64,000 nt of DNA from Poteriospumella lacustris (taxonomy: Eukaryota > Sar > Chrysophyceae > Chromulinales > Dinobryaceae), in the NCBI GenBank assembly GCA_008000375.1, contig SMOI01000062.1:2147-66146 (forward strand). Direction: 5' to 3'. The notes below the pieces were generated by a model. It did no database searches. It had not been told where the DNA came from and saw only the letters and a list, made by a program, of their open reading frames with translations. Positions 19,126-29,384 of the stretch are shown here, piece by piece. Numbering within the stretch: position 1 is the first letter of the stretch; each line of letters starts with the position of its first letter. The position numbers were made by a program, and so were the translations under genes.

Positions 19126-20517
19126 ATGAATAAGCTTTGTCGACGCCTGTTGATGTTTTTGTTTTGGTTCCTGTTGGTGCTTCTTTTGTCGGCACCATTT
19201 TCTGGGGCAACCACTCCAAACACATCCATCACATCAAATGGCCATTGGAACACTACCAGCAAATTCACAGCCAGGAAAGTCGCTAAGTGTGATGGACATA
19301 GCGCACGCATGCCAGGCATTGTGGCCTTCATTACATGCTGCCCTGCCAGTCGCAACCAATCAACTCCGTTTTACACATTCGACGACCCCAACATTCAGCA
19401 ATACAACAATGATCCAGAGAGTGGACTCCATCGAATACTGAACAGTTTTTCCAATAAGACCACGGCCTTCTTTGGTGACTCCATCATGCAGCAGAAATAC
19501 TTCGCCCTGATTATGTTTCTGCAGACCTACGACATTCCTTTCACTCACAATGTGACTGACTATGAATTCTCTCACCGAGGAAACCGTTCTTATCAGGTCA
19601 TACAATCCTGTCACCATGGTAAAATCGGTGATATGTGTCGTCCGTTTGAATTTCTACCGGAAAGTGGACCAGAATCGGCCACAATATTCGATGTAGCTCG
19701 TCAGGTTGAGCACTATCACAAGATACCTCCCAAAAAGTCACCATTTAAACACGCGCGGAACTCCACCTCCACCCATGCGACCACCACCCCATCACCAGAA
19801 TCAACGAATCACACCAGTGCTACCGCTTATAAATGCAGTTGTTCCAACGTGTTTACGCTGCATATTCCTTCCTACAATGCGGTGATCTATGCGGTCAACT
19901 TCTTCCGTTTCATGATACCGTTGCAATACGAACCGCAACAGGGGCAGGACTTTACATACGAACGCACTGTCATTCATTACCAAATACTGGAGGACATGCT
20001 TCCGCGCGTGGATCACGTCCTCTTTAATCTCGGGTTGCATGAGGAACGGTCCCCGATTTCATATTTTGGCCAACGAGTTCGATATGTCATTGATGTACTG
20101 AGAAACGACATGGAAAAGAGACCCATGATACACCACGCGGATGGTTCCTTAACACGTCCAGGGGAAGAGCATAAACCTGTGCCACCCCGATGGCGGCGTC
20201 GGCATGCGTTTTATCTCACCGAACCGGTCCACTTCAAAAGCTCTTTGGGCTATGGAGACTATTTCTCGAAGGATCCAGAGCCAACACCTATTTGCATGAA
20301 GACGACGAAGAGACCAATGACTGCGGCGGTAGCTGCTGGCATTTTAGATGGAGAACTTTCCTATATCGATACGTTGGACTTGTTGTGGGACCAGGGCGAC
20401 AAACACCTCGATGTGTTCGCTTCCAAACATGGCGATTGCACGCATTGGTGCTTTTCCTACGAACAATTTCAGGCGCGTTTCTCGATGATCGCGGCGTTTA
20501 TGAATGGCGACCTATGA
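19126..20517 (+). CDS. PC-esterase (TBL/CAS1-like) type II membrane protein
   Basis: A 463-residue protein from the ATG at 19126. Residues 8-24 form a hydrophobic signal anchor (LLMFLFWFLLVLLLSAP), placing the rest in the Golgi lumen or outside. The PC-esterase hallmarks are FFGDSIMQQKY with nucleophile Ser119, and HGDCTHWC near the C-terminus with Asp437 and His440, the expected Ser-Asp-His set. Relatives add or remove O-acetyl groups on polysaccharides or glycans. Many NxS/T sites are present (NTS, NTT, NQS, NKT, NRS). Compared with the truncated upstream copy, a four-base difference near the 3' end shortens the tail (ends MNGDL). No introns. Confidence 0.82.
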   Translation: MNKLCRRLLMFLFWFLLVLLLSAPFSGATTPNTSITSNGHWNTTSKFTARKVAKCDGHSARMPGIVAFITCCPASRNQSTPFYTFDDPNIQQYNNDPESGLHRILNSFSNKTTAFFGDSIMQQKYFALIMFLQTYDIPFTHNVTDYEFSHRGNRSYQVIQSCHHGKIGDMCRPFEFLPESGPESATIFDVARQVEHYHKIPPKKSPFKHARNSTSTHATTTPSPESTNHTSATAYKCSCSNVFTLHIPSYNAVIYAVNFFRFMIPLQYEPQQGQDFTYERTVIHYQILEDMLPRVDHVLFNLGLHEERSPISYFGQRVRYVIDVLRNDMEKRPMIHHADGSLTRPGEEHKPVPPRWRRRHAFYLTEPVHFKSSLGYGDYFSKDPEPTPICMKTTKRPMTAAVAAGILDGELSYIDTLDLLWDQGDKHLDVFASKHGDCTHWCFSYEQFQARFSMIAAFMNGDL

Positions 20518-21210
20518 CAAGCCACGGCAGTGGATCTATATGGTTTTGCCTGCGCCTGCCCCTCCCCGTCCCCTATCATCATACCGAGCTGGCTGGTCTG
20601 TTTGAGGAGTACCACTTTCTCATCATGTGTATCCCGATTTGTAGTGCTTGCCTAAAAACAGATTGCTGTTATTCTGTGTGTATGGAAGCATCATGGATTG
20701 TAGAATAGACGAATGATGCGTTATCCAAACTTGTTGAAGGAGTTGATCGTCCAGCCTGCAGGACGATGGGCCCCAGAGCAGTACGCCGGACTGCGCGTTT
20801 CGTTGTTTCGTTTCCAGGTTGTATGGACTCAAAGAGTCGCATTGGGAGTAGATGGTAGAAAACGGGATTCTATTCGAGGCATCAGAGCTTCCACTGAACA
20901 ATGATCGTTCTCTTGTAGTCTTGTAGTAGTGTTGGGTGTGTTGCAATGGAAGCATCGATTGTTACTTGTTCAACGTATAGTATACGTCATATGTGCGCGT
21001 GTATGCACATATACAGATAGATCCATAAGATAAAGGTACGGAGGCCACCTTCCGTCGCACCATCTTCCGCGAGTCGCGAGTGGTCCGTCCAATGAATCTC
21101 GTGCAAACAAGAACAAACACTATCAAAACAGTTCGGAACATCGAAGTTCACGAGAGTGATCGCGTAGCATGGTTTTGGTTTAATTCAGGTGGAAAAGGAG
21201 GTAGTGAAAC
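20518..21210. other. Intergenic region
   Basis: 3' flank of the PC-esterase gene, pieces of which are duplicated at 18640-18830, then the promoter region of the Atm1-like gene. No other gene is supported. Confidence 0.5.
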
Positions 21211-23322
21211 ATGTGGCGAATAAGCAGACAGTCGGTTTTGAACGGGCCACTTCGTGGGGGAAGACCGTCATGGGGCTCGCAAGCATTGCGATCCTTCACA
21301 TCCAGCCATTCACTGCTTCAGCAACAGAGTCCTGGGACCACGTCTGACGCCAAGGCCGCGGGGAAATCAGCAAAGGAGGCCTTATCTCCCGCCGCGCAGC
21401 GCGCAGTTGACATGGAAATCTTGAAATCACTCGCGACTCACTTGTGGCCATCTTCGGCGACCCAACCAAATGCCACCAGTATCAAGACGAAAGTAGTTGC
21501 CTCAGTATCACTGCTGTTCGCCTCGAAGCTGGTCAACATTTACGTGCCATTCTTGTTCAAAGACCTCGTCGACACCTTCACGGCGATGTCCAACGTCGCC
21601 GCAGCTGCAGATCCTGTCACAACCGTTCCTATCGCATTGGTCTTAGGCTATGGTCTCGCTCGATCGACAGCGGCCGGTGCGGCGGAGCTCCGCAATGCCA
21701 TCTTCGCCACCGTCTCCCACGGCACCATCCGCGACATCTCGAAACAGATCTTCGCTCATCTCCATAACTTGGACCTGCAATTCCATTTGGACCGCAATAC
21801 CGGTGTTCTCTCGCGGACCATTGACCGCGGCACGCGCTCGATCAACTTCGCACTGACGTCGATGCTGTTCAACGTTTTTCCCACCGCGTTGGAGGTGTTC
21901 CTCGTCGGCTCCATCCTCACCTACAATTTGGGCGCCTCCTACGCATTGATCACCACCTCTACGGTCGCCGCTTACACGTATTTCACCGTGAAAGTCTCTG
22001 ACTGGCGTGTAGTGGTTCGCAAGGAAATGAACCAAGCGGAATCTCAGGCGAGCGGGAAGGTCGTCGACTCGCTGATCAACTACGAAACGGTGAAGCTGTT
22101 CGGCAACGAACACCACGAGCTGCAGCGGTACGATTCCAGTCTGAAGAAGTTCCAAGAAGCGTCCATCGTCACACAGCAGTCGCTGTCGTTCTTAAACTTC
22201 GGGCAAAACGCGATCTTCTCGGCGGGGCTGACGGCGATCATGTACATGACGCTGCAGGACATCGTCGGGGGCAGTGCGACGATTGGCGACCTCGTCTTGG
22301 TCAACGGCCTGCTCTTCCAGCTATCGATCCCCTTGAACTTCATTGGCATGGTCTACCGTGAGCTACGACAGGCAGCGCTCGACATGCAGTCGATGTTTGC
22401 CCTGCGGCAGACGTCGCCGTTGGTTCGCGATGGGCCCAACGCGCAGCCGTTGAATCTGACCGCCGCGCCGTCCTCGTCCTCGCTGATCACCTTCGATCAC
22501 GTCCATTTCGCGTATCCGTCGAATCCTACGCGGCCTATTCTGCAAGATTTGTCGCTGTCCATCGCGCCGGGACAAAAGGTGGCGTTCGTGGGCAGCTCCG
22601 GCTCGGGCAAGTCGACGCTCTACCGACTGCTCTACCGCTTCTACGACCTCCCCGCCCACCCGACCGCGTCGGATACCACGAAGGCGCTGTCGAGTGGCCG
22701 CATTACCATTGGCGGACGAGACATTCGCGACGTCACCCTGCGCTCGCTGCGTGAGCACATCGCCGTCGTGCCGCAGGACACGGTGCTCTTCAACGACACC
22801 CTCGGCTACAACATCCGCTACGGCAACCTGCAGGCCACCGATGCCGACATCGACCGCGTCGTGAAGCTGGCCAAGTTGGACGGTCTCGTGCAGCGTTTGC
22901 CGCAGGGGCTGCAGACCAAAGTCGGCGAACGTGGCTTGAAACTCTCCGGTAAGTGTGTCGCGTGTGTTGCGGTGGAGGTGTGGCGGTGTCTCGCTGACTG
23001 GCGACACGCTGCGGTTTGGTTTGAACAGGCGGCGAGAAGCAGCGCGTGGCCATCGCACGGTGCCTGTTGAAGGCGCAGGCGCCCATTGTGATCCTCGACG
23101 AGGCCACCTCCGCCTTGGACACGGAGACGGAGCAGTCGATCCAAGACTCGCTGCAGCTGCTCGGCCAGGACCGCACGCTGCTCATCATCGCGCATCGCCT
23201 GTCGACGGTTCAAGACTGCGACGTCATCTTCGTCCTCGACGAGGGCCACGTCGTGGAGCAGGGCACCCACGAGACGCTCCTGGCCAAGGTCGGTGGACGC
23301 TACGCGGAGCTGGTCATGCGCA

Positions 23323-23354
<32 letters not shown>

Positions 23355-23396
23355 CAGCAACAAGAGGAAGAGCCGCAGTCACCGCTGCAGTCATAG
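21211..23396 (+). CDS. ATM1: Mitochondrial ABC half-transporter, Atm1/ABCB7-like
   Basis: Two exons, 21211-22948 and 23029-23396, around an 80-nt GT-AG intron that splits the signature motif; splicing restores LSGGEKQR. The 701-residue product starts with an Arg/Ser-rich mitochondrial presequence ([18 protein letters not shown]). It has about six membrane segments containing the ABCB7 block [11 protein letters not shown] and [17 protein letters not shown]. The nucleotide-binding domain has Walker A (GSSGSGKST), Q-loop ([12 protein letters not shown]), signature, Walker B ([12 protein letters not shown]) and H-loop (IIAHRLST). Atm1 exports a glutathione-linked sulfur compound needed for cytosolic iron-sulfur proteins. 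Oddity: a run of about 13 Gln before the acidic C-terminus, encoded by mixed CAG/CAA. Confidence 0.97.
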
Positions 23397-23944
23397 CCGC
23401 TGTCGCAGCCGTAACCACTCACGGCGATGTATTCTTCTTAAATAACCTTGTTGGCATTCAACGGAGATAAGATTTGGTGACCTCGTGGCATCCACTGGAA
23501 CCACCATCTTCACTCAAAACGCGAGTTTTCGATACGGCGACAGCGACTTTTGGGTCAGCCGCCTGCTCAAGATGCTGACCCACCGACACACGCCGAATCT
23601 GCTCGATCGGTCGCTGGGTGCTCCCTTCCGAAAGGCGAAAAGGCGAGTTTTGTGAGAGAGACATGCGACTTTTGGGCGGCAAGATGTCGAGTCGGACCAT
23701 CTTCGTCCTCGCGGCGTCTTCTTCCGCCGCGGCGTTCCACGTTGGCACGAGCAGAGCGATCAATCGCCAAGAGTTGATTCCTCGGTTAGCTGTGATTCAC
23801 AATGCAATTCGCAGCGATACCTGGTGTTTAGTGTGTCTACTTTAACTGCTTACATCAGTAGTTGAACTGGTCACTGTTTACCCAGCAGAAGAACGTTTAA
23901 GAACCCCACGTGTGCCGATTGACGTACCTCCCACTTTCGAGAGA
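23397..23944. other. Intergenic region
   Basis: No supported gene. It lies between two plus-strand genes. Confidence 0.45.
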
Positions 23945-25260
23945 ATGAGCTTGACTATTGAGGAGTTTTCCGCCAAGTCACCCAGCAATCGCAAGAGCTT
24001 GTTGGAGGACGAGGAAGTCGTGTTGAGCAAGCAAGGTCGGTGCGGAGTGAACAACTTGTGCGTGTTGTACGTGACGGCCTTCCTGTTCGGCGGCTTCGTC
24101 GTGGCGGAACTGATTGGCGCCTTGGTAAGCAATCGCATCCCTGTCAGTTGATGAGTTCTAATTCTCCATTGTTCAGGCGGGACACTCGTTGTCGTTGCTG
24201 GGCGATGCGGCGGCGATGGCGGTGGACGTCTTCACGGTAAGTGCTCTCTCCCTTCGCGGACCTTTCGGCTCGACCAGTCTTCATCCGCGACCACTTGTGC
24301 ACGCAACCAACGCAGTATTTCTCCAATATGTACGCGGAGTCGGTGAAGGCCAAGCAGGGCTTTCTGGACGGCAGGACGCGGTACCTGTTGGAGGTGTACA
24401 TTCCGTCGTTCTCGGTCATGGCGCTGCTCGGCGTGACCATTTACATCATGACCGACGCCGTGCAGGTCATTCGCAACCACGGCGACGACGGAGGCGAGGA
24501 AGTCAGTGTCGTGTTTCTGTACGCGTTCTCCTGCGGCAACTTCGCCGTCGACGTCTTCTCGAGTCTGATGTTCTACCTGCGCGGCGCCGACGGCCTCAAG
24601 AACTACCACACCGTCGTCCACATCACTCACGGACCCGACAGCTTGGATTCCTCGTCTCACCATCCATTGGACCCTGAGCAAGGCGGTGCGGCGGCTCGTG
24701 CAGGGGCGGCGACCGTTCCACACGACCACTACGTGCCGCCGCTGCGAGCGCACAGTTTGGACGAACGCACCGAGCGGTTCATTCACGACAGCGAGACCAC
24801 GCTGCACGCGCATCAGCAAGAGAAAATGAAGCGCCACGGAGCGAGCGCGACTGCTGCCCCTGTCGCCGCACCGGCCGCTGCCAAGGCGGGCACCAACAAC
24901 GGCAGCAGCTACCAGCACGGCGAGACGCCCAGTCGCAGCATGTCGATGACGGCCGTGCGCAAGATCCGCAACAACTTGAACATGTTGTCGGCCTTGACGC
25001 ACGTCGGGTCGGACACGATGCGGACGCTGTCGGTCTTCATCGCGGCGGTGATCGCGTCGTCGACGGGCTACTCGGGCAACCTCTGCGACGCCTGGGCGGC
25101 CGTCGTCGTCTCCATCACCATCTTCGGCGCCGTCATTCCGCTCTGCACAGAGATCTACAAGGCGGCGACGCACCCGCTGGATGACATGGGCCGCGAGATT
25201 ATGCCCATCGGCGACTCCTCCGCCACCGGCGCCGCCGTGCGCAACCCCATGGGCATGTGA
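23945..25260 (+). CDS. Cation diffusion facilitator (ZnT-like) transporter
   Basis: Three exons, 23945-24124, 24177-24236 and 24316-25260, with GT-AG introns of 52 and 79 nt; the joined frame gives 394 residues. Membrane segments: CVLYVTAFLFGGFVVAELIG, SLSLLGDAAAMAVDVFT, IPSFSVMALLGVTIYIM, VVFLYAFSCGNFAVDVFSSL, a long cytosolic loop with His-rich and low-complexity stretches (residues about 185-290), LSVFIAAVIASSTG and AWAAVVVSITIFGAVI. The fifth segment keeps HxxxD (HVGSD). In the second, the usual His of HxxxD is Ala (DAAAMAVD), so metal choice may differ from zinc. CDF proteins move divalent metals out of the cytosol by proton exchange. The last residues are short compared with the usual C-terminal cytosolic domain. 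Confidence 0.8.
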
Positions 25261-25941
25261 GCTCGTCTCTGTTCTGCCGCCCCTTGTCACCTGCTGGCGA
25301 CCGTCATTAATGCGTCCACTCTCCGTGGCGTCCCCGTGTCGTTTTTGTTTTCGTCGATTTGTTAGTGCCCCGTCATCGAGCGTCACCGCGTCGCCACCGC
25401 CACGACCACCGCCCGCGTCCCTCGTGCGCGGCGGTGGTCGTGCCATTCGCTGCGTCCGGTGACATCGTTGTTGGGGCCGTTAGCGAGTAGAAAGCGCCCT
25501 CTGAAGGGGCATCGTTCTCGTCCATCTGTCCGTTCTCGCGCTGCCGGGTCGCCCGCTGAGCCGCCTGCCGCCACCCCTGCCTCCCTGCCCCCCCCCCTGG
25601 ACCCTTTTCTCCCACAATACACACCTCTGCCGTCGCCCCGCGATCTTCCATTCGTTGTTGTAGTTATGCCTGTGCGTGTCTCTCGTCGTCGACGTGACGA
25701 TGGGCCCGTGCGGGTCTTTAGACGAGTTAGCGACCCGCCGCCGCCGCCGCTTGGGCGTCTGCGCTAGTATATGTACCTAATTTGTGTGTCAATCCATGGT
25801 ATATGTCAGTGTTTTACCGCGAAGGAGATGTGCAACCCGTCGACAGAGAAATTTGATGCGTCGTTAACGATACGGGGCCGCGGAGAAATCGGCGGGGGGA
25901 GGGGTAATGCGATCCTTCCGTTGGTGCCGCCGACGCACAGT
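25261..25941. other. Intergenic region between convergent genes
   Basis: GC-rich DNA between the ends of the CDF (plus) and patatin (minus) genes, presumably holding both polyadenylation sites. Contains C- and CCG-rich simple sequence. No coding support. Confidence 0.5.
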
Positions 25942-27096
25942 CTACGGGAGAGATGCCCCGTCGACGGGCTTTGATCGTTGTGCCGGCGTCCACACCTCTC
26001 GGCCGGTGCTCTCGAACCAGCGGCGAACGGACTCGTAGCCCGCACGGAACAGAATGCCGTATTTCTCCCGCAACTCTTCGTCGGAGATCGGTTGGCCTGG
26101 CTGACGGGAGGAAGGCGGTGCATCGAGGGCCATGCGCAGCACCTCCGTCGGGGAGAAGGGCCACTGCGCCTTGTCCAGCAGCGCCGGCGAGATGATGTCG
26201 TACTCGCACGACGAGGTCTCTGGACGCAGTGCGTACGGCTGGATGTTGACGTACGGCGAGGAGAAAGGGCAAATGATCAACTCACGGTGGCTGCAGCCGG
26301 TCGCGGGGCAGCCAAAGCGACGGAAGTCCACCGAGAAGAACCCGTCGAACGCCGCCTCACCACGCACGTCCACAAACACCTCGTTGCCATTGAAATAAAA
26401 TGGAATGTTGCAGGAACCTCGCAGGCAATCAATGAGATCCGCTTTGCTGTGAAACTCGTCGATGTAGCGCGCCTGGAAGCCGTTTCGCCGGGTGAACGAT
26501 GTGAACGCGATCTTCACCACCGCGCGGCGCTGATTCAGTTGCTCATGGCCGTCGTCTGGAAGCAGCTTCTCCAGAATATGATCGAGCGCTTTGCGAAGCG
26601 TGCCGCGGGCACCAAGATCGCGGCATTGCTGAGCGACGTAGACGGACGACTCCAGCGGCGACAGCGGCAGCGTCCCTTCGGGATATTTCATCAGAAGCGC
26701 CGCCGTCACGGCCGCTAAAGCTCCACCAGAGCTCCCTGTAATGGCTACTTCGTCCGTTAAGCAGCCCAGATCATTCAAACATGTGCTGGCACCGATGTGA
26801 TAAGGCGTCAACAGACCCGCGGGAGAAAAGCAAACGCCGAATTCCGGCGTAAAGGTCTTCCGCCCACTGGGTACTGAGTGCGACTGTGCTGCAGATGCTG
26901 CTACTGATGAGAAGAGAAGAATATGCGTTGTGGGTCGCCACGAGCGACCAATAGATCGTGCAACAGGCAGGGCGGCGCGCATGGTCCAACGGCTGCACTT
27001 CTCGTGGCACAAACTGTTCTCAAAGAGCGTCGATACCACTACGACAAAGGCAACCAACACATGAAGTACACTCAACAAGGACAAGGCCGCATCCAT
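25942..27096 (-). CDS. Patatin-like phospholipase (PNPLA family)
   Basis: A 384-residue protein from the ATG at 27096. An N-terminal hydrophobic stretch (residues 5-25) suggests a signal or membrane anchor. The patatin fold is marked by FSPAGLLTPYHIGAS (oxyanion region, with a PNPLA-type F-x-x-x-G in place of DGGG), ITGSSGGALAAV with nucleophile Ser123 in GxSxG, and AAFDGFFSVD supplying the dyad Asp. Family members hydrolyse acyl chains from phospholipids or triacylglycerol. The RGSCNIPFYF segment resembles the PNPLA region before the catalytic Asp. No introns. It is convergent with the CDF gene. Substrate unknown. Confidence 0.85.
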   Translation of the reverse strand: MDAALSLLSVLHVLVAFVVVVSTLFENSLCHEKCSRWTMRAALPVARSIGRSWRPTTHILLFSSVAASAAQSHSVPSGRKTFTPEFGVCFSPAGLLTPYHIGASTCLNDLGCLTDEVAITGSSGGALAAVTAALLMKYPEGTLPLSPLESSVYVAQQCRDLGARGTLRKALDHILEKLLPDDGHEQLNQRRAVVKIAFTSFTRRNGFQARYIDEFHSKADLIDCLRGSCNIPFYFNGNEVFVDVRGEAAFDGFFSVDFRRFGCPATGCSHRELIICPFSSPYVNIQPYALRPETSSCEYDIISPALLDKAQWPFSPTEVLRMALDAPPSSRQPGQPISDEELREKYGILFRAGYESVRRWFESTGREVWTPAQRSKPVDGASLP

Positions 27097-27494
27097 GCAC
27101 CTCCAATCGCGTTCTATCGATGAGGAAACGACACTGCAAATCGACGGGAAACTCCTTTTTCACCGACAACGATCAACAAAAAGGTATCAGGAAGTACTAT
27201 TTGAAGTGCCTATTATGATGATACATTGGTATCAAGAACGACCAGTAATGTACAGCAACAACAAGTATCTGGGTTGGGTTAGTGTGGGGTTGTAGGGCAA
27301 GCTCGTCCCATCGATCGGAGTCCCCTATGTACTGGTTTAACAGGAAACTAGCCAACCCGACATAGAGTATCATGATTCTATATTCACATACCAAGGGCTG
27401 AAAATGGATAGACGTGAATATCGTCTGCTGGTAAGTCAGAGCAAGATTTGGAATGACATTGTTCTCAAATTTTGTTGCTTGTTGATGACTGAGA
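27097..27494. other. Intergenic region
   Basis: AT-richer DNA between the divergent patatin and FLYWCH genes. No coding support. Confidence 0.45.
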
Positions 27495-28049
27495 ATGGAC
27501 GATTTTGTTGCAGACTTGTCGATGCCACTTGTGTCTCAGCGCGGGATCGAATTGAAGGAACTTGAGTGGGCAGACTTTGTCTGCGTTTTCAGCAAAGCCA
27601 GTGAGAGGCGCCCCAACAAAGATTGCGAAGGTTGTCCAGGATATCTCCGGGTCTATTGGCGTTGTCCTGACCGAACTTGCCCGGGCCGCGCGTCGTCATC
27701 AGTATCAGAGAATGGCGTAGAGTTAGACTTCTCTCAAACCCGATTGCACAGGGGCCAAGTGCAGAGCAATGGGCTACCGTCTTGTGAGTTTTCATTTCGC
27801 TGCAAAGGTATGCTGACTCATGCGGAGGTACTCATGAAACGATTTCAAGCTCAAGCACGCCAGTATGCTTTGGCAACCGATACATCGAAGGACATAATGA
27901 ACGGGAAAACTCCTCAGGAAGTGGCGCATCGTCTTCGTGCTGCCGCGTTGGGAAACCCCACCCTTTGTGGCGATATCTGGCTTCCCAAAGTGTATACCGC
28001 CAGGCAAGTGGCGGACATTCGTGCCCATGCGAACAAGAAGTTGGCATAG
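27495..28049 (+). CDS. FLYWCH-type zinc-finger protein, possibly a transposon-derived fragment
   Basis: A 184-residue frame from the ATG at 27495. Residues 14-90 look like a FLYWCH DNA-binding finger: SQRGIELKEL, then YLRVYWRCPDRTCPGRA and a terminal LHRGQ where the family usually has HxH. The part after it (MKRFQAQARQ, GKTPQEVAHRLRAA) resembles the helical linker of FLYWCH proteins of Mutator-like elements and their domesticated relatives. No MULE transposase or terminal repeats are visible downstream. The missing final histidine suggests decay, divergence or a different zinc geometry. Expression cannot be judged. Confidence 0.5.
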   Translation: MDDFVADLSMPLVSQRGIELKELEWADFVCVFSKASERRPNKDCEGCPGYLRVYWRCPDRTCPGRASSSVSENGVELDFSQTRLHRGQVQSNGLPSCEFSFRCKGMLTHAEVLMKRFQAQARQYALATDTSKDIMNGKTPQEVAHRLRAAALGNPTLCGDIWLPKVYTARQVADIRAHANKKLA

Positions 28050-29384
28050 TTTTCAAATGGCTCGCGGATATTTTTAATCAAAGCGTGGAGCAAATTACAA
28101 GGAGCATGGTAACTTTTGCGTTGCAATGGTGGGTTCTGATTGTGGTATGTTTGTCATTTCAAGCGCATCATTCCTTGTCGACAACTGCCATTGAACTTCC
28201 CGTCCGATTCCGAGAGTTTGAACGAGCAACGATATCGTTTGGCTGTAAATATATTAAATTAGCTGCTAATTCTTGAAAGTCAGTTTTGGTGACAAAGAGT
28301 CATGTTCTCGAGAAAAAACGGATTAGTGATAGGGTAAATAAACTAACCCGTTTGTATTGAACAATGTAGATGCTTAAACCCAACACCATAACATTACCAT
28401 GATCTACTTGTGACTTTGCATTTTAGTGCTTTGGCATTGAATGATATCTTCGAATTCATCTTTCGAACCCTTGATGCCCCACACGAATCTCTAAACGAGA
28501 TAGTAGTTGCTGAGAAATAGACGAATCACATGCATGACTGTTGTGTCGGTGAACTCAACGCAAAGGAAACTGTATAGACAGCTATAGTTCACAGACATTA
28601 CAGTTTGGACGAGTAGGCATTTATATGCACAAGACTCGGATTTGACGAAGTAGGGTTAGGGTTTGTTAGGGTTAGGGTTAGACGTGTCGAACAAACCGTG
28701 TCGTGTGGTGCCGCTTTCGCGGGACTGTTGATCGAAGAGATTCGACTTATCAAGAAACAGCTGCGCCCCGCAAGCGATTCCTCGTCAGATCAATGCCTCA
28801 TCCGCTGTGTGACTGGCCGTTCAGTTCAGCGACCGGTTCTGCGCGTAGCGTATCGACGGCTGCACGAGTCCAAGGTTTGATGAGAGGTGGCGTGTTGTCG
28901 ACTGCTTGGTCGCAGTGATAACGTGGCTTGTAACGTTAATGATGCCCTACCACCATTAGCGTGCACAAGACATACACAATGGAACTGGTGCCGGGCGAAC
29001 GCGTTGGATACGAGGGGGGGGGGGCAGTAGTAGTAATTAGACGGAAGCACGCGGACAGACAGTCAGAAGTGAGTCGCTCACGATATGACTGGCCCAGCGG
29101 CTCTGCAATGTGTCAGGCTGGTGTCTGTGGCTATACCAGGCTGTGCTACAATGTGGAAATGTGGTGGGGAGAGAAAGAGAGAAGGAGACGGGGAGAGCGA
29201 GAGGGAAGCAAAGAGAAGAACAAGGGCGGGCGAACGTATTAAGTCTCACGGGGAACAGCGGAAGCCCGCGTGTGTAATAATGGCGTCGACAGGGACGACC
29301 CTACGTCATCGACGACGACGATGCTGCGGATGAGGTCCGAACGATCCAGCGACATCGCCACGGAACCGCATCAGCGGGCGGCGC
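28050..29384. other. Gene-poor stretch with interstitial telomeric repeat
   Basis: No supported gene in 1.3 kb. It contains TTAGGG-like repeats at 28651-28681 and a run of 11 G near 29014-29025. A short plus frame after the repeat (28698-28880) has no recognisable motif. Confidence 0.5.
28651..28681 (+). repeat. Interstitial telomere-like repeat
   Basis: TAGGGTTAGGG, TTTG, then TTAGGGTTAGGGTTAG. About five TTAGGG units with one interruption, consistent with TTAGGG telomeres in this organism and with an old end-joining or telomere-capture event. Confidence 0.8.

Noticed and set aside
22949-23028. Atm1 truncated at 23070 without the second half of the nucleotide-binding domain
   Set aside because: The 80-nt GT-AG intron restores LSGGEKQR and a complete domain, so the gene is intact.
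24232-25446. 404-codon minus-strand frame opposite the CDF gene
   Set aside because: Covers the CDF exon and has no recognisable domain.
27495-28690. Complete Mutator-like transposon around the FLYWCH finger
   Set aside because: No transposase frame, terminal inverted repeats or target-site duplication could be found nearby.
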